64,000 nt of DNA from Lactobacillus laiwuensis (lineage in GTDB: Bacteria; Bacillota; Bacilli; Lactobacillales; Lactobacillaceae): positions 283,801 through 347,800 of the forward strand of contig NZ_BPPB01000004.1 of NCBI RefSeq assembly GCF_019972835.1, in the 5' to 3' direction. The notes below the pieces were generated by a model that was not told the origin of the DNA, searched no databases, and worked only from the letters and a program-made list of their open reading frames with translations. How positions within the stretch are numbered: the first letter of the stretch is position 1; each line of letters begins with the position of its first letter. Shown here one piece after another: positions 32,983 to 40,552 of this stretch. Both the position numbers and the translations under genes were made by a program.

Positions 32983-33207
32983 ATTTAAAACCCTTATCTA
33001 AATTTATTAATTTTTATCAGTCTTCTATACGATACTCAAATTTTTGTGTAAAAACAATTTTTTTATTTCTTTTAAAAAATATTTTTAAAAAACACTTTTG
33101 CTAATTAATGTTAACTAAAAATAGTTAAACGCTGTTTTTATTCAAAGAAAACCACTGTTTAAGCAAGATTTTTGCCAATATTAAATAACACTTTGCTCTA
33201 TTAAATT

Positions 33208-33275
33208 TTGAAAAAGCGCTTTTATAAATTATTATTCAAAAAACTTAGCCGTATCTACTTTACAAGCGTTTTCAC
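33208..33275 (+). promoter_or_regulatory. Promoter and cre-like palindromes upstream of the multicopper oxidase
   Basis: Plus strand -35 TTGAAA (33208-33213) and -10 TATTAT (33230-33235), 16-base spacer holding the palindrome AAAAGCGCTTTT (33212-33223). A second cre-like site TACAAGCGTTTTCAC lies at 33261-33275. Both resemble CcpA sites. The rest of 32983-33341 shows nothing else. Confidence 0.6.
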
Positions 33276-33341
33276 ATAGAGTAAATTTAACATGTAACTA
33301 AAAATTTTTCACTAAATTTTTTAACTGAAAGGTAGACGAAT

Positions 33342-34919
33342 ATGTCAGATAAAGTTTACACAGATTATTTCTATAATTCCGAAGATTTTGATAAAAATCA
33401 TGAAATGGGATACAAGGACCTTCACATTCCTGAAGGTGTTGAAGCTCAGCCTTTGATTGTTCCTCCAGTATTGGAGCCTGATAAACAAGAAAACAATGAT
33501 GTTTGGTACACAATCGATTCTCAAGAAGGCGACTTCCAATTTTTACCAGGTAAGAAGACTCATACTTGGGGCTACAACTTCCCAGTTCTTGGTAAGACCA
33601 TGGTTTTAACCAGAGGTCAACATGTTCACGTAACTTTGAAGAACAGCTTGCCAGAATTGACCACTTACCACTGGCACGGTATGGAACTTTCAGGTCCTGG
33701 TAACGATGGTGCTTGTCACTCTCCGGTTTACCCAGGAGAAGAAAAGCACATTGACTTCACAGTTAAACAACCAGCAGCTTTAACTTGGCTGCACGCTCAC
33801 CCATGTCCATCAACTGCCATGCAAGTTTGGATGGGATTAGCTATGGGCGTTGTTATTACTGATGCCAACGAAGCTAAACTGCCAATTCCTAAGACTTACG
33901 GTAAGGACGAGTTTCCAATTATTTTGCAAGACCGTATTTTCCACGAAGACAACCAATTTGACTACAAGGCAGACTACAACGCAATGGGTATCTTTGGCGA
34001 CACTCCAATCATCAATGGTGTTGTACGTCCATATGTTGATGTCACTACTCAAAAAGTACGTTTGCTCTTCTTAGGTGGTTCAAACCGTCGTGAATGGCGC
34101 CTGCACTTTAGTGATGACTTGGTAATGACCCAAATCGCTGGCGACGACTCATTCTTGGAGCACCCAGTTAAATTGACTAAAGTCTTAATTGGACCGGGTG
34201 AGCGTCAACAAGTAGTTGTTGATTTTAGCAATTACAAAGAAGGCGATGTTGTCAACCTCTACACTGACGACTTCAAGCTGGTTGAGTTTAGAATTCACAG
34301 CTATGAAAAAGATGACAGCGTAATTCCTGACACATTGTTCAAACCATACGATCCAGTTGTTAACCCTAACTCACCAGTTCCTCACGTTACTATGGATAAC
34401 CACAACATGATCAACGGTAAGTTGTTCTCAATGGAAAGAATTGATATGAAGCAGGAATTGATGAATGCTGAATACTGGGACGTAACTAACACTAACGATA
34501 AAGTTAACGGCATGTTGCACCCATTCCACACTCACGGAGCTCACTTCCTGGTTGTATCACGCAACGGTAAAGAACCATATCCAAACGAAAGAGGCGTTTA
34601 TAAAGACACTGTCGAAGTAGCACCTCAAGAAACAGTTCGCATAAAGGTTTACTTCCAAAACACTGGTGTCTTTATGTACCACTGCCACATTATCGAGCAC
34701 GAAGATGCTGGTATGATGGCGCAAATTCAAATTGTTGATCCAAAAGACCCAGATAAGAAATATCATTTGATGGATATGGAAACTCTGAATAAGGCTTTTG
34801 CTGAAGAAAGAGGCGTTCCAGAAGATGAGGTCTTCTGCCCAGGTATGGACGTTGAAGGCATGGCAGTTAAGGGTGAAGATCACAGTCTTGATGCTTTATC
34901 AAGCGCAACTCACCACTAA
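33342..34919 (+). CDS. Cytosolic multicopper oxidase with C-terminal flavinylation-like tail
   Basis: 525 residues without signal peptide. All four copper motifs are intact: HWHG near 110, HAHP near 151, HPFHTHG near 392 and HCHIIEHEDAGMM near 446, so type 1, 2 and 3 centres should form. The family oxidises phenols or metal ions while reducing O2 to water. After the oxidase fold there is an extra acidic tail of about 45 residues ending DALSSATHH (Asp517 to Thr523), which matches the Dxx(S/T)(G/S)A(T/S) target of ApbE FMN transferases. Codon use is strongly biased (AAC, GGT, CCA), suggesting high expression. Monocistronic, closed by a terminator. Confidence 0.93.
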   Translation: MSDKVYTDYFYNSEDFDKNHEMGYKDLHIPEGVEAQPLIVPPVLEPDKQENNDVWYTIDSQEGDFQFLPGKKTHTWGYNFPVLGKTMVLTRGQHVHVTLKNSLPELTTYHWHGMELSGPGNDGACHSPVYPGEEKHIDFTVKQPAALTWLHAHPCPSTAMQVWMGLAMGVVITDANEAKLPIPKTYGKDEFPIILQDRIFHEDNQFDYKADYNAMGIFGDTPIINGVVRPYVDVTTQKVRLLFLGGSNRREWRLHFSDDLVMTQIAGDDSFLEHPVKLTKVLIGPGERQQVVVDFSNYKEGDVVNLYTDDFKLVEFRIHSYEKDDSVIPDTLFKPYDPVVNPNSPVPHVTMDNHNMINGKLFSMERIDMKQELMNAEYWDVTNTNDKVNGMLHPFHTHGAHFLVVSRNGKEPYPNERGVYKDTVEVAPQETVRIKVYFQNTGVFMYHCHIIEHEDAGMMAQIQIVDPKDPDKKYHLMDMETLNKAFAEERGVPEDEVFCPGMDVEGMAVKGEDHSLDALSSATHH

Positions 34920-34954
34920 TTACTACTTTCAATAAAGAAAAAATAAAATTTAGC

Positions 34955-34985
34955 AAAATCGCTCATTAATTTGAGCGATTTTTTG
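34955..34985 (+). terminator. Terminator of the multicopper oxidase gene
   Basis: Stem AAAATCGCTC/GAGCGATTTT followed by TTTTGC. Confidence 0.9.
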
Positions 34986-35018
34986 CTTTTAATAATCATC
35001 CTATGTTTAAATAGCTTT

Positions 35019-35729
35019 ATGAAAAAGAAAAGTTTTTCCTTTAAAGCTATTTTGATATTATTATTGGGTATTTTTTCTATAGGCTTAGTTTTTACAATCT
35101 TTAATTCTGCAGGTCTTAAAGACCGCTATGACTGGTTAACCTTGAAATCATCCCAGAAGTTAGATGTTCCTTTAGAAAATCAATATCCTGATCTGCCCAA
35201 TGGCTGTGAAGTGACTTCTTTATCAATGCTTTTACGCTATTATGGTGTTAAAGTTAATAAACTCGATCTCTCAGAGAATATTAAGCACGTTTCTTCGTAT
35301 ACCGATGATGGAAAGTATCGGGGCAATCCCCATGTTGGCTTTGTTGGTTACATGAGTCAGGCTAATGCCGGTTGGTGCGTTTATAATGAGCCGCTAGAAC
35401 AAGTTGGATTGAAGTATACTAAGCGTATTATAAATTTCACAAATCATGATTTTATTCAGGTAATGAAATTGGTTTCTGATGGACATCCGGTTTTGATTAT
35501 TACTACCACCAATTTTAATCATGTTGGTGACATGCAAACGTGGCAGACAGCTCAAGGCGAAGTTCATGTGACTCCGTCTTCACACGCTTGCGTTATTACC
35601 GGCTTTGATAAAAAGGCACGAATCGTTTACGTTAATGATCCCTTTGGTCATAAAAATAAGAAAATTTCTTGGAAAAATCTCGAAAAAAGCTACAACCAGC
35701 AAGGCAAGCAAGCATTATATCTGGAATAG
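35019..35729 (+). CDS. C39-like cysteine peptidase, membrane-anchored or secreted
   Basis: 236 residues from ATG 35019. An N-terminal hydrophobic segment (ILILLLGIFSIGLVFTIF) acts as signal or anchor. The catalytic domain has Cys in LPNGCEVTSLSMLLRYYG, His in SSHACVITGFD and the Asn/Asp of VYVNDPFG, as in the Peptidase_C39_2 group. Substrate unknown; such proteins usually act outside the cell on wall or peptide targets. The open frame reaches back to 34971, but that would place the start inside the preceding terminator. The ribosome site at 35019 is weak. Confidence 0.83.
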   Translation: MKKKSFSFKAILILLLGIFSIGLVFTIFNSAGLKDRYDWLTLKSSQKLDVPLENQYPDLPNGCEVTSLSMLLRYYGVKVNKLDLSENIKHVSSYTDDGKYRGNPHVGFVGYMSQANAGWCVYNEPLEQVGLKYTKRIINFTNHDFIQVMKLVSDGHPVLIITTTNFNHVGDMQTWQTAQGEVHVTPSSHACVITGFDKKARIVYVNDPFGHKNKKISWKNLEKSYNQQGKQALYLE

Positions 35730-35730
35730 A

Positions 35731-35766
35731 AAAAAGAGCAGGTTCAATTAAGAATCTGCTCTTTTT
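35731..35766. terminator. Bidirectional terminator (C39 gene and candidate small RNA)
   Basis: Stem AAAAAGAGCAG/CTGCTCTTTTT with T-runs on both strands. It ends the C39 gene from the left and the minus-strand RNA at 35731-35904 from the right. Confidence 0.9.
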
Positions 35767-35904
35767 CAAATCGAGGCCCGTCAAAATTAACAGGTGACTA
35801 CTTCTGTTCACATCAGGTTGGTCAACCGCCAGCACTTCCCGTGCCTGCCACTAAAGGCGGACGTCCTCATACAAATACGCATCTCGCGTTTTTGTCGACT
35901 CGCA
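35731..35904 (-). ncRNA. Candidate structured small RNA of about 170 nt, family not recognised
   Basis: A minus-strand unit with its own near-consensus promoter (35911-35939) and a strong terminator (35731-35766). The body is clearly richer in G/C than its surroundings and holds no plausible gene. Visible pairings include closing segments CGAG..CTCG and CAAAA..TTTTG, an arm CCGCC/GGCGG enclosing GCAC/GTGC, a GGTTG/CAACC hairpin and a GTGA/TCAC hairpin. It is not a tRNA, T-box or SRP RNA by eye. A divergent 6S RNA is possible from length and closing helix. Confidence 0.6.
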
Positions 35905-36381
35905 TTAATTATTATACTTTTCTGAGTGGCGTTTGTAAAATTTTTTTATTCTGAAGAAAATTTCCACGCACATATTTGACAAAAGCATTCCCAAAGCAAT
36001 TGAACCTGTCACAATTATCACTCTTAATACTGCATCATTTGCTCCTCGAAGATTACCAGATGTTAATTCACGCACAGCCTGATAAGCGGGAACGCCTGGT
36101 ACTAAAGGCACAATTGCAGGAATGTAAAAAACTGTAGCCGGGCATTTTTTCATTCTAGCAAAAACTATCCCTAAAATGCCGATAGCAAAAGATCCTAGTA
36201 AATTTGATAATAACCGTCCCATTGACGCTCTCATTGCCAGCCAGTAAATAATCCAGCTAATAATACCACTGATACCGGCCAAATTAAGTACTCTGCGCGG
36301 GACATTGATTGTTAAGGCAAAGCCGGCTGAAGCAAGGTAGGCAAAAGCAACATTAATTACTATTTCTAACCAAAAAGGCAT
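35905..36381 (-). CDS. ThrE-type threonine/serine exporter, C-terminal-type subunit (YjjB-like)
   Basis: 158 residues, four to five membrane segments, with PAIVPLVPGVPAYQAVRELTSGNL typical of the DUF3815/YjjB half of ThrE exporters. It is made as a separate protein, 3 bases after the YjjP-like half, so the two should assemble into one exporter of Thr/Ser or of dicarboxylates. The last codons of the gene contain the promoter of the downstream small RNA. A fused single-chain ThrE is encoded at 61328-62683. Confidence 0.88.
   Translation of the reverse strand: MPFWLEIVINVAFAYLASAGFALTINVPRRVLNLAGISGIISWIIYWLAMRASMGRLLSNLLGSFAIGILGIVFARMKKCPATVFYIPAIVPLVPGVPAYQAVRELTSGNLRGANDAVLRVIIVTGSIALGMLLSNMCVEIFFRIKKFYKRHSEKYNN
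35911..35939 (-). promoter_or_regulatory. Promoter of the candidate small RNA
   Basis: Minus strand -35 TTTACA (35934-35939) and perfect -10 TATAAT (35911-35916), 17-base spacer. It lies inside the last codons of the YjjB-like gene. Confidence 0.75.
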
Positions 36382-36384
36382 TTT

Positions 36385-37161
36385 TTAAGCTCCTAAAAAT
36401 TTCAAGACAATACCAACTCCGCCGCCCAATGCAAATGCTGTCAGCAAAGCTTCACAGATTTTTACCATTCCTGAAAGAATATCACCTTTAAATAAGTCTC
36501 GCAATGCATTTGTCAAGGCCAGACCTGGCACTAAAGGCATCAATGCACCAGTTAGAATATGGTCAATAATCATTTGCGGAAAAAGTCGAACTAAGCTTGC
36601 TGCAATGACCGTCATAATCAGGGCTGCAACAAGTTCAGCCAGGAACCTAACGTTAGTAAAACGTTTAAAGTAATAAAATGAAAGAAACCCTATAGCTCCC
36701 ACAACGGCCGCTGCGGGAAAATCAATCCAGTCATAATTATTCATGAACAATACCATAAGCGTTGCACTCAAAATTGCGGCACCAATTGTCTGCAGCCATA
36801 TGGGAAAAGTAGGATAGCCTCCCTTTGCCATCTTGGTAACCTCGTTTTTAACCTCTTGCAAAGAAATTTTTTTATCTGCAAAAGCCCGGGACAAAGAATT
36901 AATGCGGTCAACTAGTTCAAGGTTGATATTGCGCTCATGTACAAGTGTGCTTTGGCAATAGTTACCGTGATCCAAGCTCATAAAAACACCCGTTGGCACC
37001 ACAAAAACGCGTGGATCAGGTTCACCCGCACTTTTGGCAATGCGCACCATCGTATCTTCAACCCGATACATTTCGCTTCCGCCCTCAATCATTAATTCAC
37101 CAGCAGTTAAGCAGGTCTCAAGCAAATCTTGGTAAAACAATTCACCTGGTCTAGCATTCAT
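36385..37161 (-). CDS. ThrE-type exporter, N-terminal-type subunit (YjjP-like)
   Basis: 258 residues. A cytosolic N-terminal region with LMIEGGSEMYRVEDTMVRI, the DUF1212 signature, precedes about five membrane segments with GALMPLVPGLALTNALRDL. With the following YjjB-like gene it forms a two-part ThrE exporter. It begins 8 bases after the ABC-F gene stops, so the three genes may be one transcript. Confidence 0.9.
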   Translation of the reverse strand: MNARPGELFYQDLLETCLTAGELMIEGGSEMYRVEDTMVRIAKSAGEPDPRVFVVPTGVFMSLDHGNYCQSTLVHERNINLELVDRINSLSRAFADKKISLQEVKNEVTKMAKGGYPTFPIWLQTIGAAILSATLMVLFMNNYDWIDFPAAAVVGAIGFLSFYYFKRFTNVRFLAELVAALIMTVIAASLVRLFPQMIIDHILTGALMPLVPGLALTNALRDLFKGDILSGMVKICEALLTAFALGGGVGIVLKFLGA

Positions 37162-37169
37162 TTTTCACC

Positions 37170-38717
37170 TCAAAGTTTATTCATAGTCTCAATATCAATA
37201 GTTTTATCAACCCAATTGCCTTGGAAAAAATCGCGTTCATGGCTTACGATAATCACTCCGCCAGGGAACTTAACGATAGCCTGTCTTAATGCATCTTTGG
37301 CATCGCGGTCCAAATGATTAGTCGGTTCATCCAAAAACAACAAATTTGCCGGTTCAAATAACATTTTTGCCAGTTTAACTTTTTCTTGTTCGCCACCAGA
37401 AAGTTTTTTTAAAGGACTCATTGCCTGTTGAGCAGTGACGCCCAATTTTGCCAAAGCCCCTCTTAGTTCTTTAGGTTTTATGCGTTCAAAGTTTTCTTGT
37501 AAATATTGCAGAGGCGTCATATTGTTATTCGGCCAAGTTAATTCCTGCTTAAAGTAGGCAATTTTGGCAGTTTCGGACAATTTATAACTGCCAAAAATTG
37601 GATCTAGTTGACCTAGTAATGTTTTTAATAGTGTTGATTTCCCAATACCATTAAAACCGGTAATAGCAACTTTTTCATTAGCTCCAACTGAAAAATTAAA
37701 CGCTTCTTTGACTAACGCCTGATCATAGCCAATTACTAAATCCTGTGTTTGCAATAAAAGGTTGGCGGCCGTAGCCACATAAGGAAATGCAAAGTGCGGT
37801 TTATGATTATTTTTAGGCGGGTTCAGTACATCCATTTTTGCAAGTTGCCGTGCCCGTGATTTTGCACTTTTTGAACGAGTACCAGCCTTATTTTTGCGAA
37901 TATAAGCCTCAGTTTTGGCAATCTTACGCTGCTGATTACTATAAGCCTTCAAATACGTTTCCCGATTAGCTTCTTTTTGACGCATTGCTTGTTTTAAAGT
38001 TCCGGTATAACGTTTGATCGTACCGATGTCTATATCAATGATACAATTGGCAATTCTGTCTAAAAAGTCATAATCATGGCTAACTACGATAAAAGCACCG
38101 GCAAAATTGTTCAAATAGTCAACCAGCCAATCGATATGAGAAACATCAAGATAGTTGGTCGGCTCATCTAGCAGCAACACATCTGGAGTCTGCAAAAGCA
38201 ACTTAGCCAAAATAATTTTTGACCTTTGACCTCCTGACAATTGACTCACATCATGATCATACCCCAGTTCTGCCAGACCTAATCCCGATGCAACTCGCTC
38301 AATTTCGGTATCAATATTATAAAAATTATTTTCTTCCAGATAGGTCTGCATCTTACCTGCTTTTTCTAGTATAGAGCTATCACCCTCAGCTGCATACTTT
38401 TCATATAAAGAGTTTAACTCTTTTTCCTTATCATAAAGTGGTGCAAATGCTGTACGCAAAAACTGGCGGATCGTCACCCCTGGTTTCAACTTGGCATACT
38501 GATCAAGGTAACCAATTGCAATTTTGTTTTGCCATTTAATTTGTCCATCATCAGGTAATATTTCACCAGTTAAAATTTTAATCAAGGTCGATTTGCCAAC
38601 CCCATTTTGACCAGTCACGCCCATATGATCTTCTTTGTTAAGTACAAAACTTGCATCTTGATATAAAGTTTTATCTTCAAAACCTTGTCCCAAATTTTTA
38701 ACTGTTAGTATGCTCAT
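37170..38717 (-). CDS. ABC-F family ATPase (ribosome-associated)
   Basis: 515 residues with two ABC cassettes and no membrane part. Walker A motifs GQNGVGKST near 36 and GFNGIGKST near 354; signature motifs LSGGQRSK and LSGGEQEK; a positively charged linker (about 240-300, with RKNKAGTRSKSAKSRARQL) between cassettes is the ABC-F hallmark. These proteins enter the ribosomal E site to relieve stalling or protect from antibiotics; which role applies cannot be read. First gene of the unit that includes split ThrE. Confidence 0.93.
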   Translation of the reverse strand: MSILTVKNLGQGFEDKTLYQDASFVLNKEDHMGVTGQNGVGKSTLIKILTGEILPDDGQIKWQNKIAIGYLDQYAKLKPGVTIRQFLRTAFAPLYDKEKELNSLYEKYAAEGDSSILEKAGKMQTYLEENNFYNIDTEIERVASGLGLAELGYDHDVSQLSGGQRSKIILAKLLLQTPDVLLLDEPTNYLDVSHIDWLVDYLNNFAGAFIVVSHDYDFLDRIANCIIDIDIGTIKRYTGTLKQAMRQKEANRETYLKAYSNQQRKIAKTEAYIRKNKAGTRSKSAKSRARQLAKMDVLNPPKNNHKPHFAFPYVATAANLLLQTQDLVIGYDQALVKEAFNFSVGANEKVAITGFNGIGKSTLLKTLLGQLDPIFGSYKLSETAKIAYFKQELTWPNNNMTPLQYLQENFERIKPKELRGALAKLGVTAQQAMSPLKKLSGGEQEKVKLAKMLFEPANLLFLDEPTNHLDRDAKDALRQAIVKFPGGVIIVSHERDFFQGNWVDKTIDIETMNKL

Positions 38718-38813
38718 TATGCATCTCCCTAAATATCATTATAAGTTGTACAAAATAAAGTAAAACTATCTTTAATCTTTTGGCTTGGTTTTGCTAATAT
38801 GCACAATAAAAAA

Positions 38814-38830
38814 GTGGGCTATTTGCCCAC
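38814..38830 (-). terminator. Terminator overlapping the stop codon of the small membrane protein gene
   Basis: Stem GTGGGC/GCCCAC; the minus-strand T-run TTTTTTATT follows. The TAG stop at 38819-38821 lies within the hairpin. Confidence 0.8.
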
Positions 38831-39193
38831 CTTTTCGTCATTTTCTTGTTCATATTTCTGCAAGGAATCCAATACTTTAGGCCAATAACGCTTAGGTAAA
38901 ATCAACTGCAATTTATCATTATATATTGGAAAATCGCTTGCTTTCATGCCAGTAATTTTGGCTAAATCCTGATCAGATAAATGATGTTCGCGTGCAATTC
39001 GCTTAATTTCAACGGAAGCATGACCGCGAAACCATGAAAAAGCAAAGAAAAATAAGGCAAATATGCTTGCTGCTAATATAGCAACCGATAAATTCCAACG
39101 AAATGTGCGTAAACAAATGAAGGCTATTGCAATAAAAGCGATAAAGGCTGATATTGTACTATAAACAGCTAAAATCATAGATTGTTTACGCAT
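38819..39193 (-). CDS. Small two-helix membrane protein, function unknown
   Basis: 124 residues from the chosen start. Two membrane segments (about 5-32 and 37-57) and a cytosolic C-terminal part with a helix-turn-like REHHLSDQDLAKITGM. No family recognised. AAAGGAGG directly precedes ATG 39193; the open frame reaches 39220 but has no site there. It follows the LCP gene by 27 bases and probably shares its transcript. Confidence 0.75.
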   Translation of the reverse strand: MRKQSMILAVYSTISAFIAFIAIAFICLRTFRWNLSVAILAASIFALFFFAFSWFRGHASVEIKRIAREHHLSDQDLAKITGMKASDFPIYNDKLQLILPKRYWPKVLDSLQKYEQENDEKVGK

Positions 39194-39220
39194 ATTTATT
39201 TTCCTCCTTTGCTTGAACAT

Positions 39221-40405
39221 CTATTGACCTGCAGAATTATCTCCACTTGTTCCAATTCCTGAAGAGTTATCAGTTGACTCATCAGTTACTACTGAACGGT
39301 AAATCTGGTAATTGGTAAATGGATTGGGATCCTTCCACTTGATATTATTATTCTGCTCATTTAATCTATTAAGTTTCGTTTCATCATTATCCAATACTTT
39401 TTTATCCAAGTCAAGATTGGTACGTATCTTATCAGAAGCCTTTTGAAGCTCTTTAGTTGATGCTACCTGAATAGAAGCACCATCAATCCAGGCATCATGA
39501 CCCTGAATATAACCACTGGCAATATTCTGTGAACAGCCACGATAAGTTAATGCCAAGGCTAACATATCATTAAACGTAAGATTGGTTTTGACATATTTTG
39601 AAAAGATCTTAACCAATTTGCGATAATTCGTAATTGAATCAACTGAAATAGCTTTATGAACTACAGCAGTGATAACCTGTCTTTGACGCTTTTGCCTGCC
39701 GTAATCACCTCGCGGATCATCATGACGCATTCTAACATAGGCTACAGCATGACGCCCGTTTAAGTGCTGTTTTCCCTTGTGAAAATCACACCAGTCATAG
39801 GAAAACTTGAACGGTACTTTAACATCAACTCCACCAACAGCGTCAACCAGGCTTTTTAGAGCTTTCATATTTACTTCCACATAGTAATGAATGGGAACAC
39901 CAATTAAGGCTGAAACAGTTCTCATAGAAGCAGTACTGCCACCAATACCGTAAGCCGAATTAACCCGAAACATATTGTACTTATTTCCAGGATCACCTAA
40001 AATATTAGCAAGGGTGTCTCGAGGAATTGAAGTCATTGTCGACTTATTTTTAGCAGGATTTGCTGTTGCCAAAATCAAAGTGTCAGAATTACCTTTATCA
40101 TGCCGTCCTTCAAGTCCCTGATCAACTCCCAGAATTAAAACAGAAATCGGCTGTCTGTTGGCAATTCTTGCAGAAGTGGCATAATTGCCACCATTGCCAT
40201 CAATTGCACTGTGCAAAGCAAAATACATGTGTGCTACCCAGGCTAAGCCAAAGCTGACACACAAAACAGCTGCAATACCACAAATCCGAGCAAAAACGCT
40301 GCCTTTAAAGGCTTTAGCTGGTTCTGCCAAAGCAATATTCCGATGAAGATTTAGGGAAGAATGCTTTTTGTGGTAATCTTCTCTGCGTTTTGAATTTGGA
40401 TTCAT
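39221..40405 (-). CDS. LytR-CpsA-Psr (LCP) family cell-wall polymer ligase
   Basis: 394 residues from the chosen start. N-terminal basic segment with YHKKHSSLN, a membrane helix near 40-62, then the LCP domain: LILGVDQG, SIPRDT and the basic block YGRQKRQRQVITAV shared with the paralogue at 10493-11614. It attaches a lipid-linked polymer to peptidoglycan. The C-terminal 60 residues are hydrophilic and end Ser/Gly-rich. The frame extends to a TTG at 40459, but no ribosome site is seen there; ATG 40405 has AAGGG about 13 bases away and aligns with the start of the paralogue. Start uncertain. Confidence 0.9.
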   Translation of the reverse strand: MNPNSKRREDYHKKHSSLNLHRNIALAEPAKAFKGSVFARICGIAAVLCVSFGLAWVAHMYFALHSAIDGNGGNYATSARIANRQPISVLILGVDQGLEGRHDKGNSDTLILATANPAKNKSTMTSIPRDTLANILGDPGNKYNMFRVNSAYGIGGSTASMRTVSALIGVPIHYYVEVNMKALKSLVDAVGGVDVKVPFKFSYDWCDFHKGKQHLNGRHAVAYVRMRHDDPRGDYGRQKRQRQVITAVVHKAISVDSITNYRKLVKIFSKYVKTNLTFNDMLALALTYRGCSQNIASGYIQGHDAWIDGASIQVASTKELQKASDKIRTNLDLDKKVLDNDETKLNRLNEQNNNIKWKDPNPFTNYQIYRSVVTDESTDNSSGIGTSGDNSAGQ

Positions 40406-40516
40406 TCCTCTATTCAAACCCTTTCGTAGTTTTCCATCTATTATTTTTAACACTTTCAAACATGAATTAAAATAATATCAATTATAATTAATAATATCTT
40501 ATTTTTTAATCTTTAG

Positions 40517-40522
40517 TATAAT
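40517..40522 (+). promoter_or_regulatory. -10 box of pepF
   Basis: TATAAT 31 bases before the pepF start codon; no convincing -35. Confidence 0.5.
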
Positions 40523-40552
40523 TTAATTAAATAGCTAAAAAGGAGAATTTTT

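Noticed and set aside
34557..34883. A minus-strand frame of 108 codons inside the multicopper oxidase gene
   Set aside because: It is the antisense shadow of a strongly codon-biased gene, rich in Phe, Ile and Asn, without a ribosome site.
34971..35018. Earlier start for the C39-like peptidase
   Set aside because: It would place translation start inside the terminator of the multicopper oxidase gene.
35632..35835. A minus-strand frame of about 67 codons across the candidate small RNA and its terminator
   Set aside because: It starts without a ribosome site, runs through the terminator hairpin and into the antisense of the C39 gene; composition is not protein-like.
35731..35904. Reading the GC-rich block as a T-box, tRNA or SRP RNA
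   Set aside because: No T-box core, no cloverleaf, and no SRP GGAAGGAAGCAGCC-like loop; also no downstream gene that a riboswitch could control.
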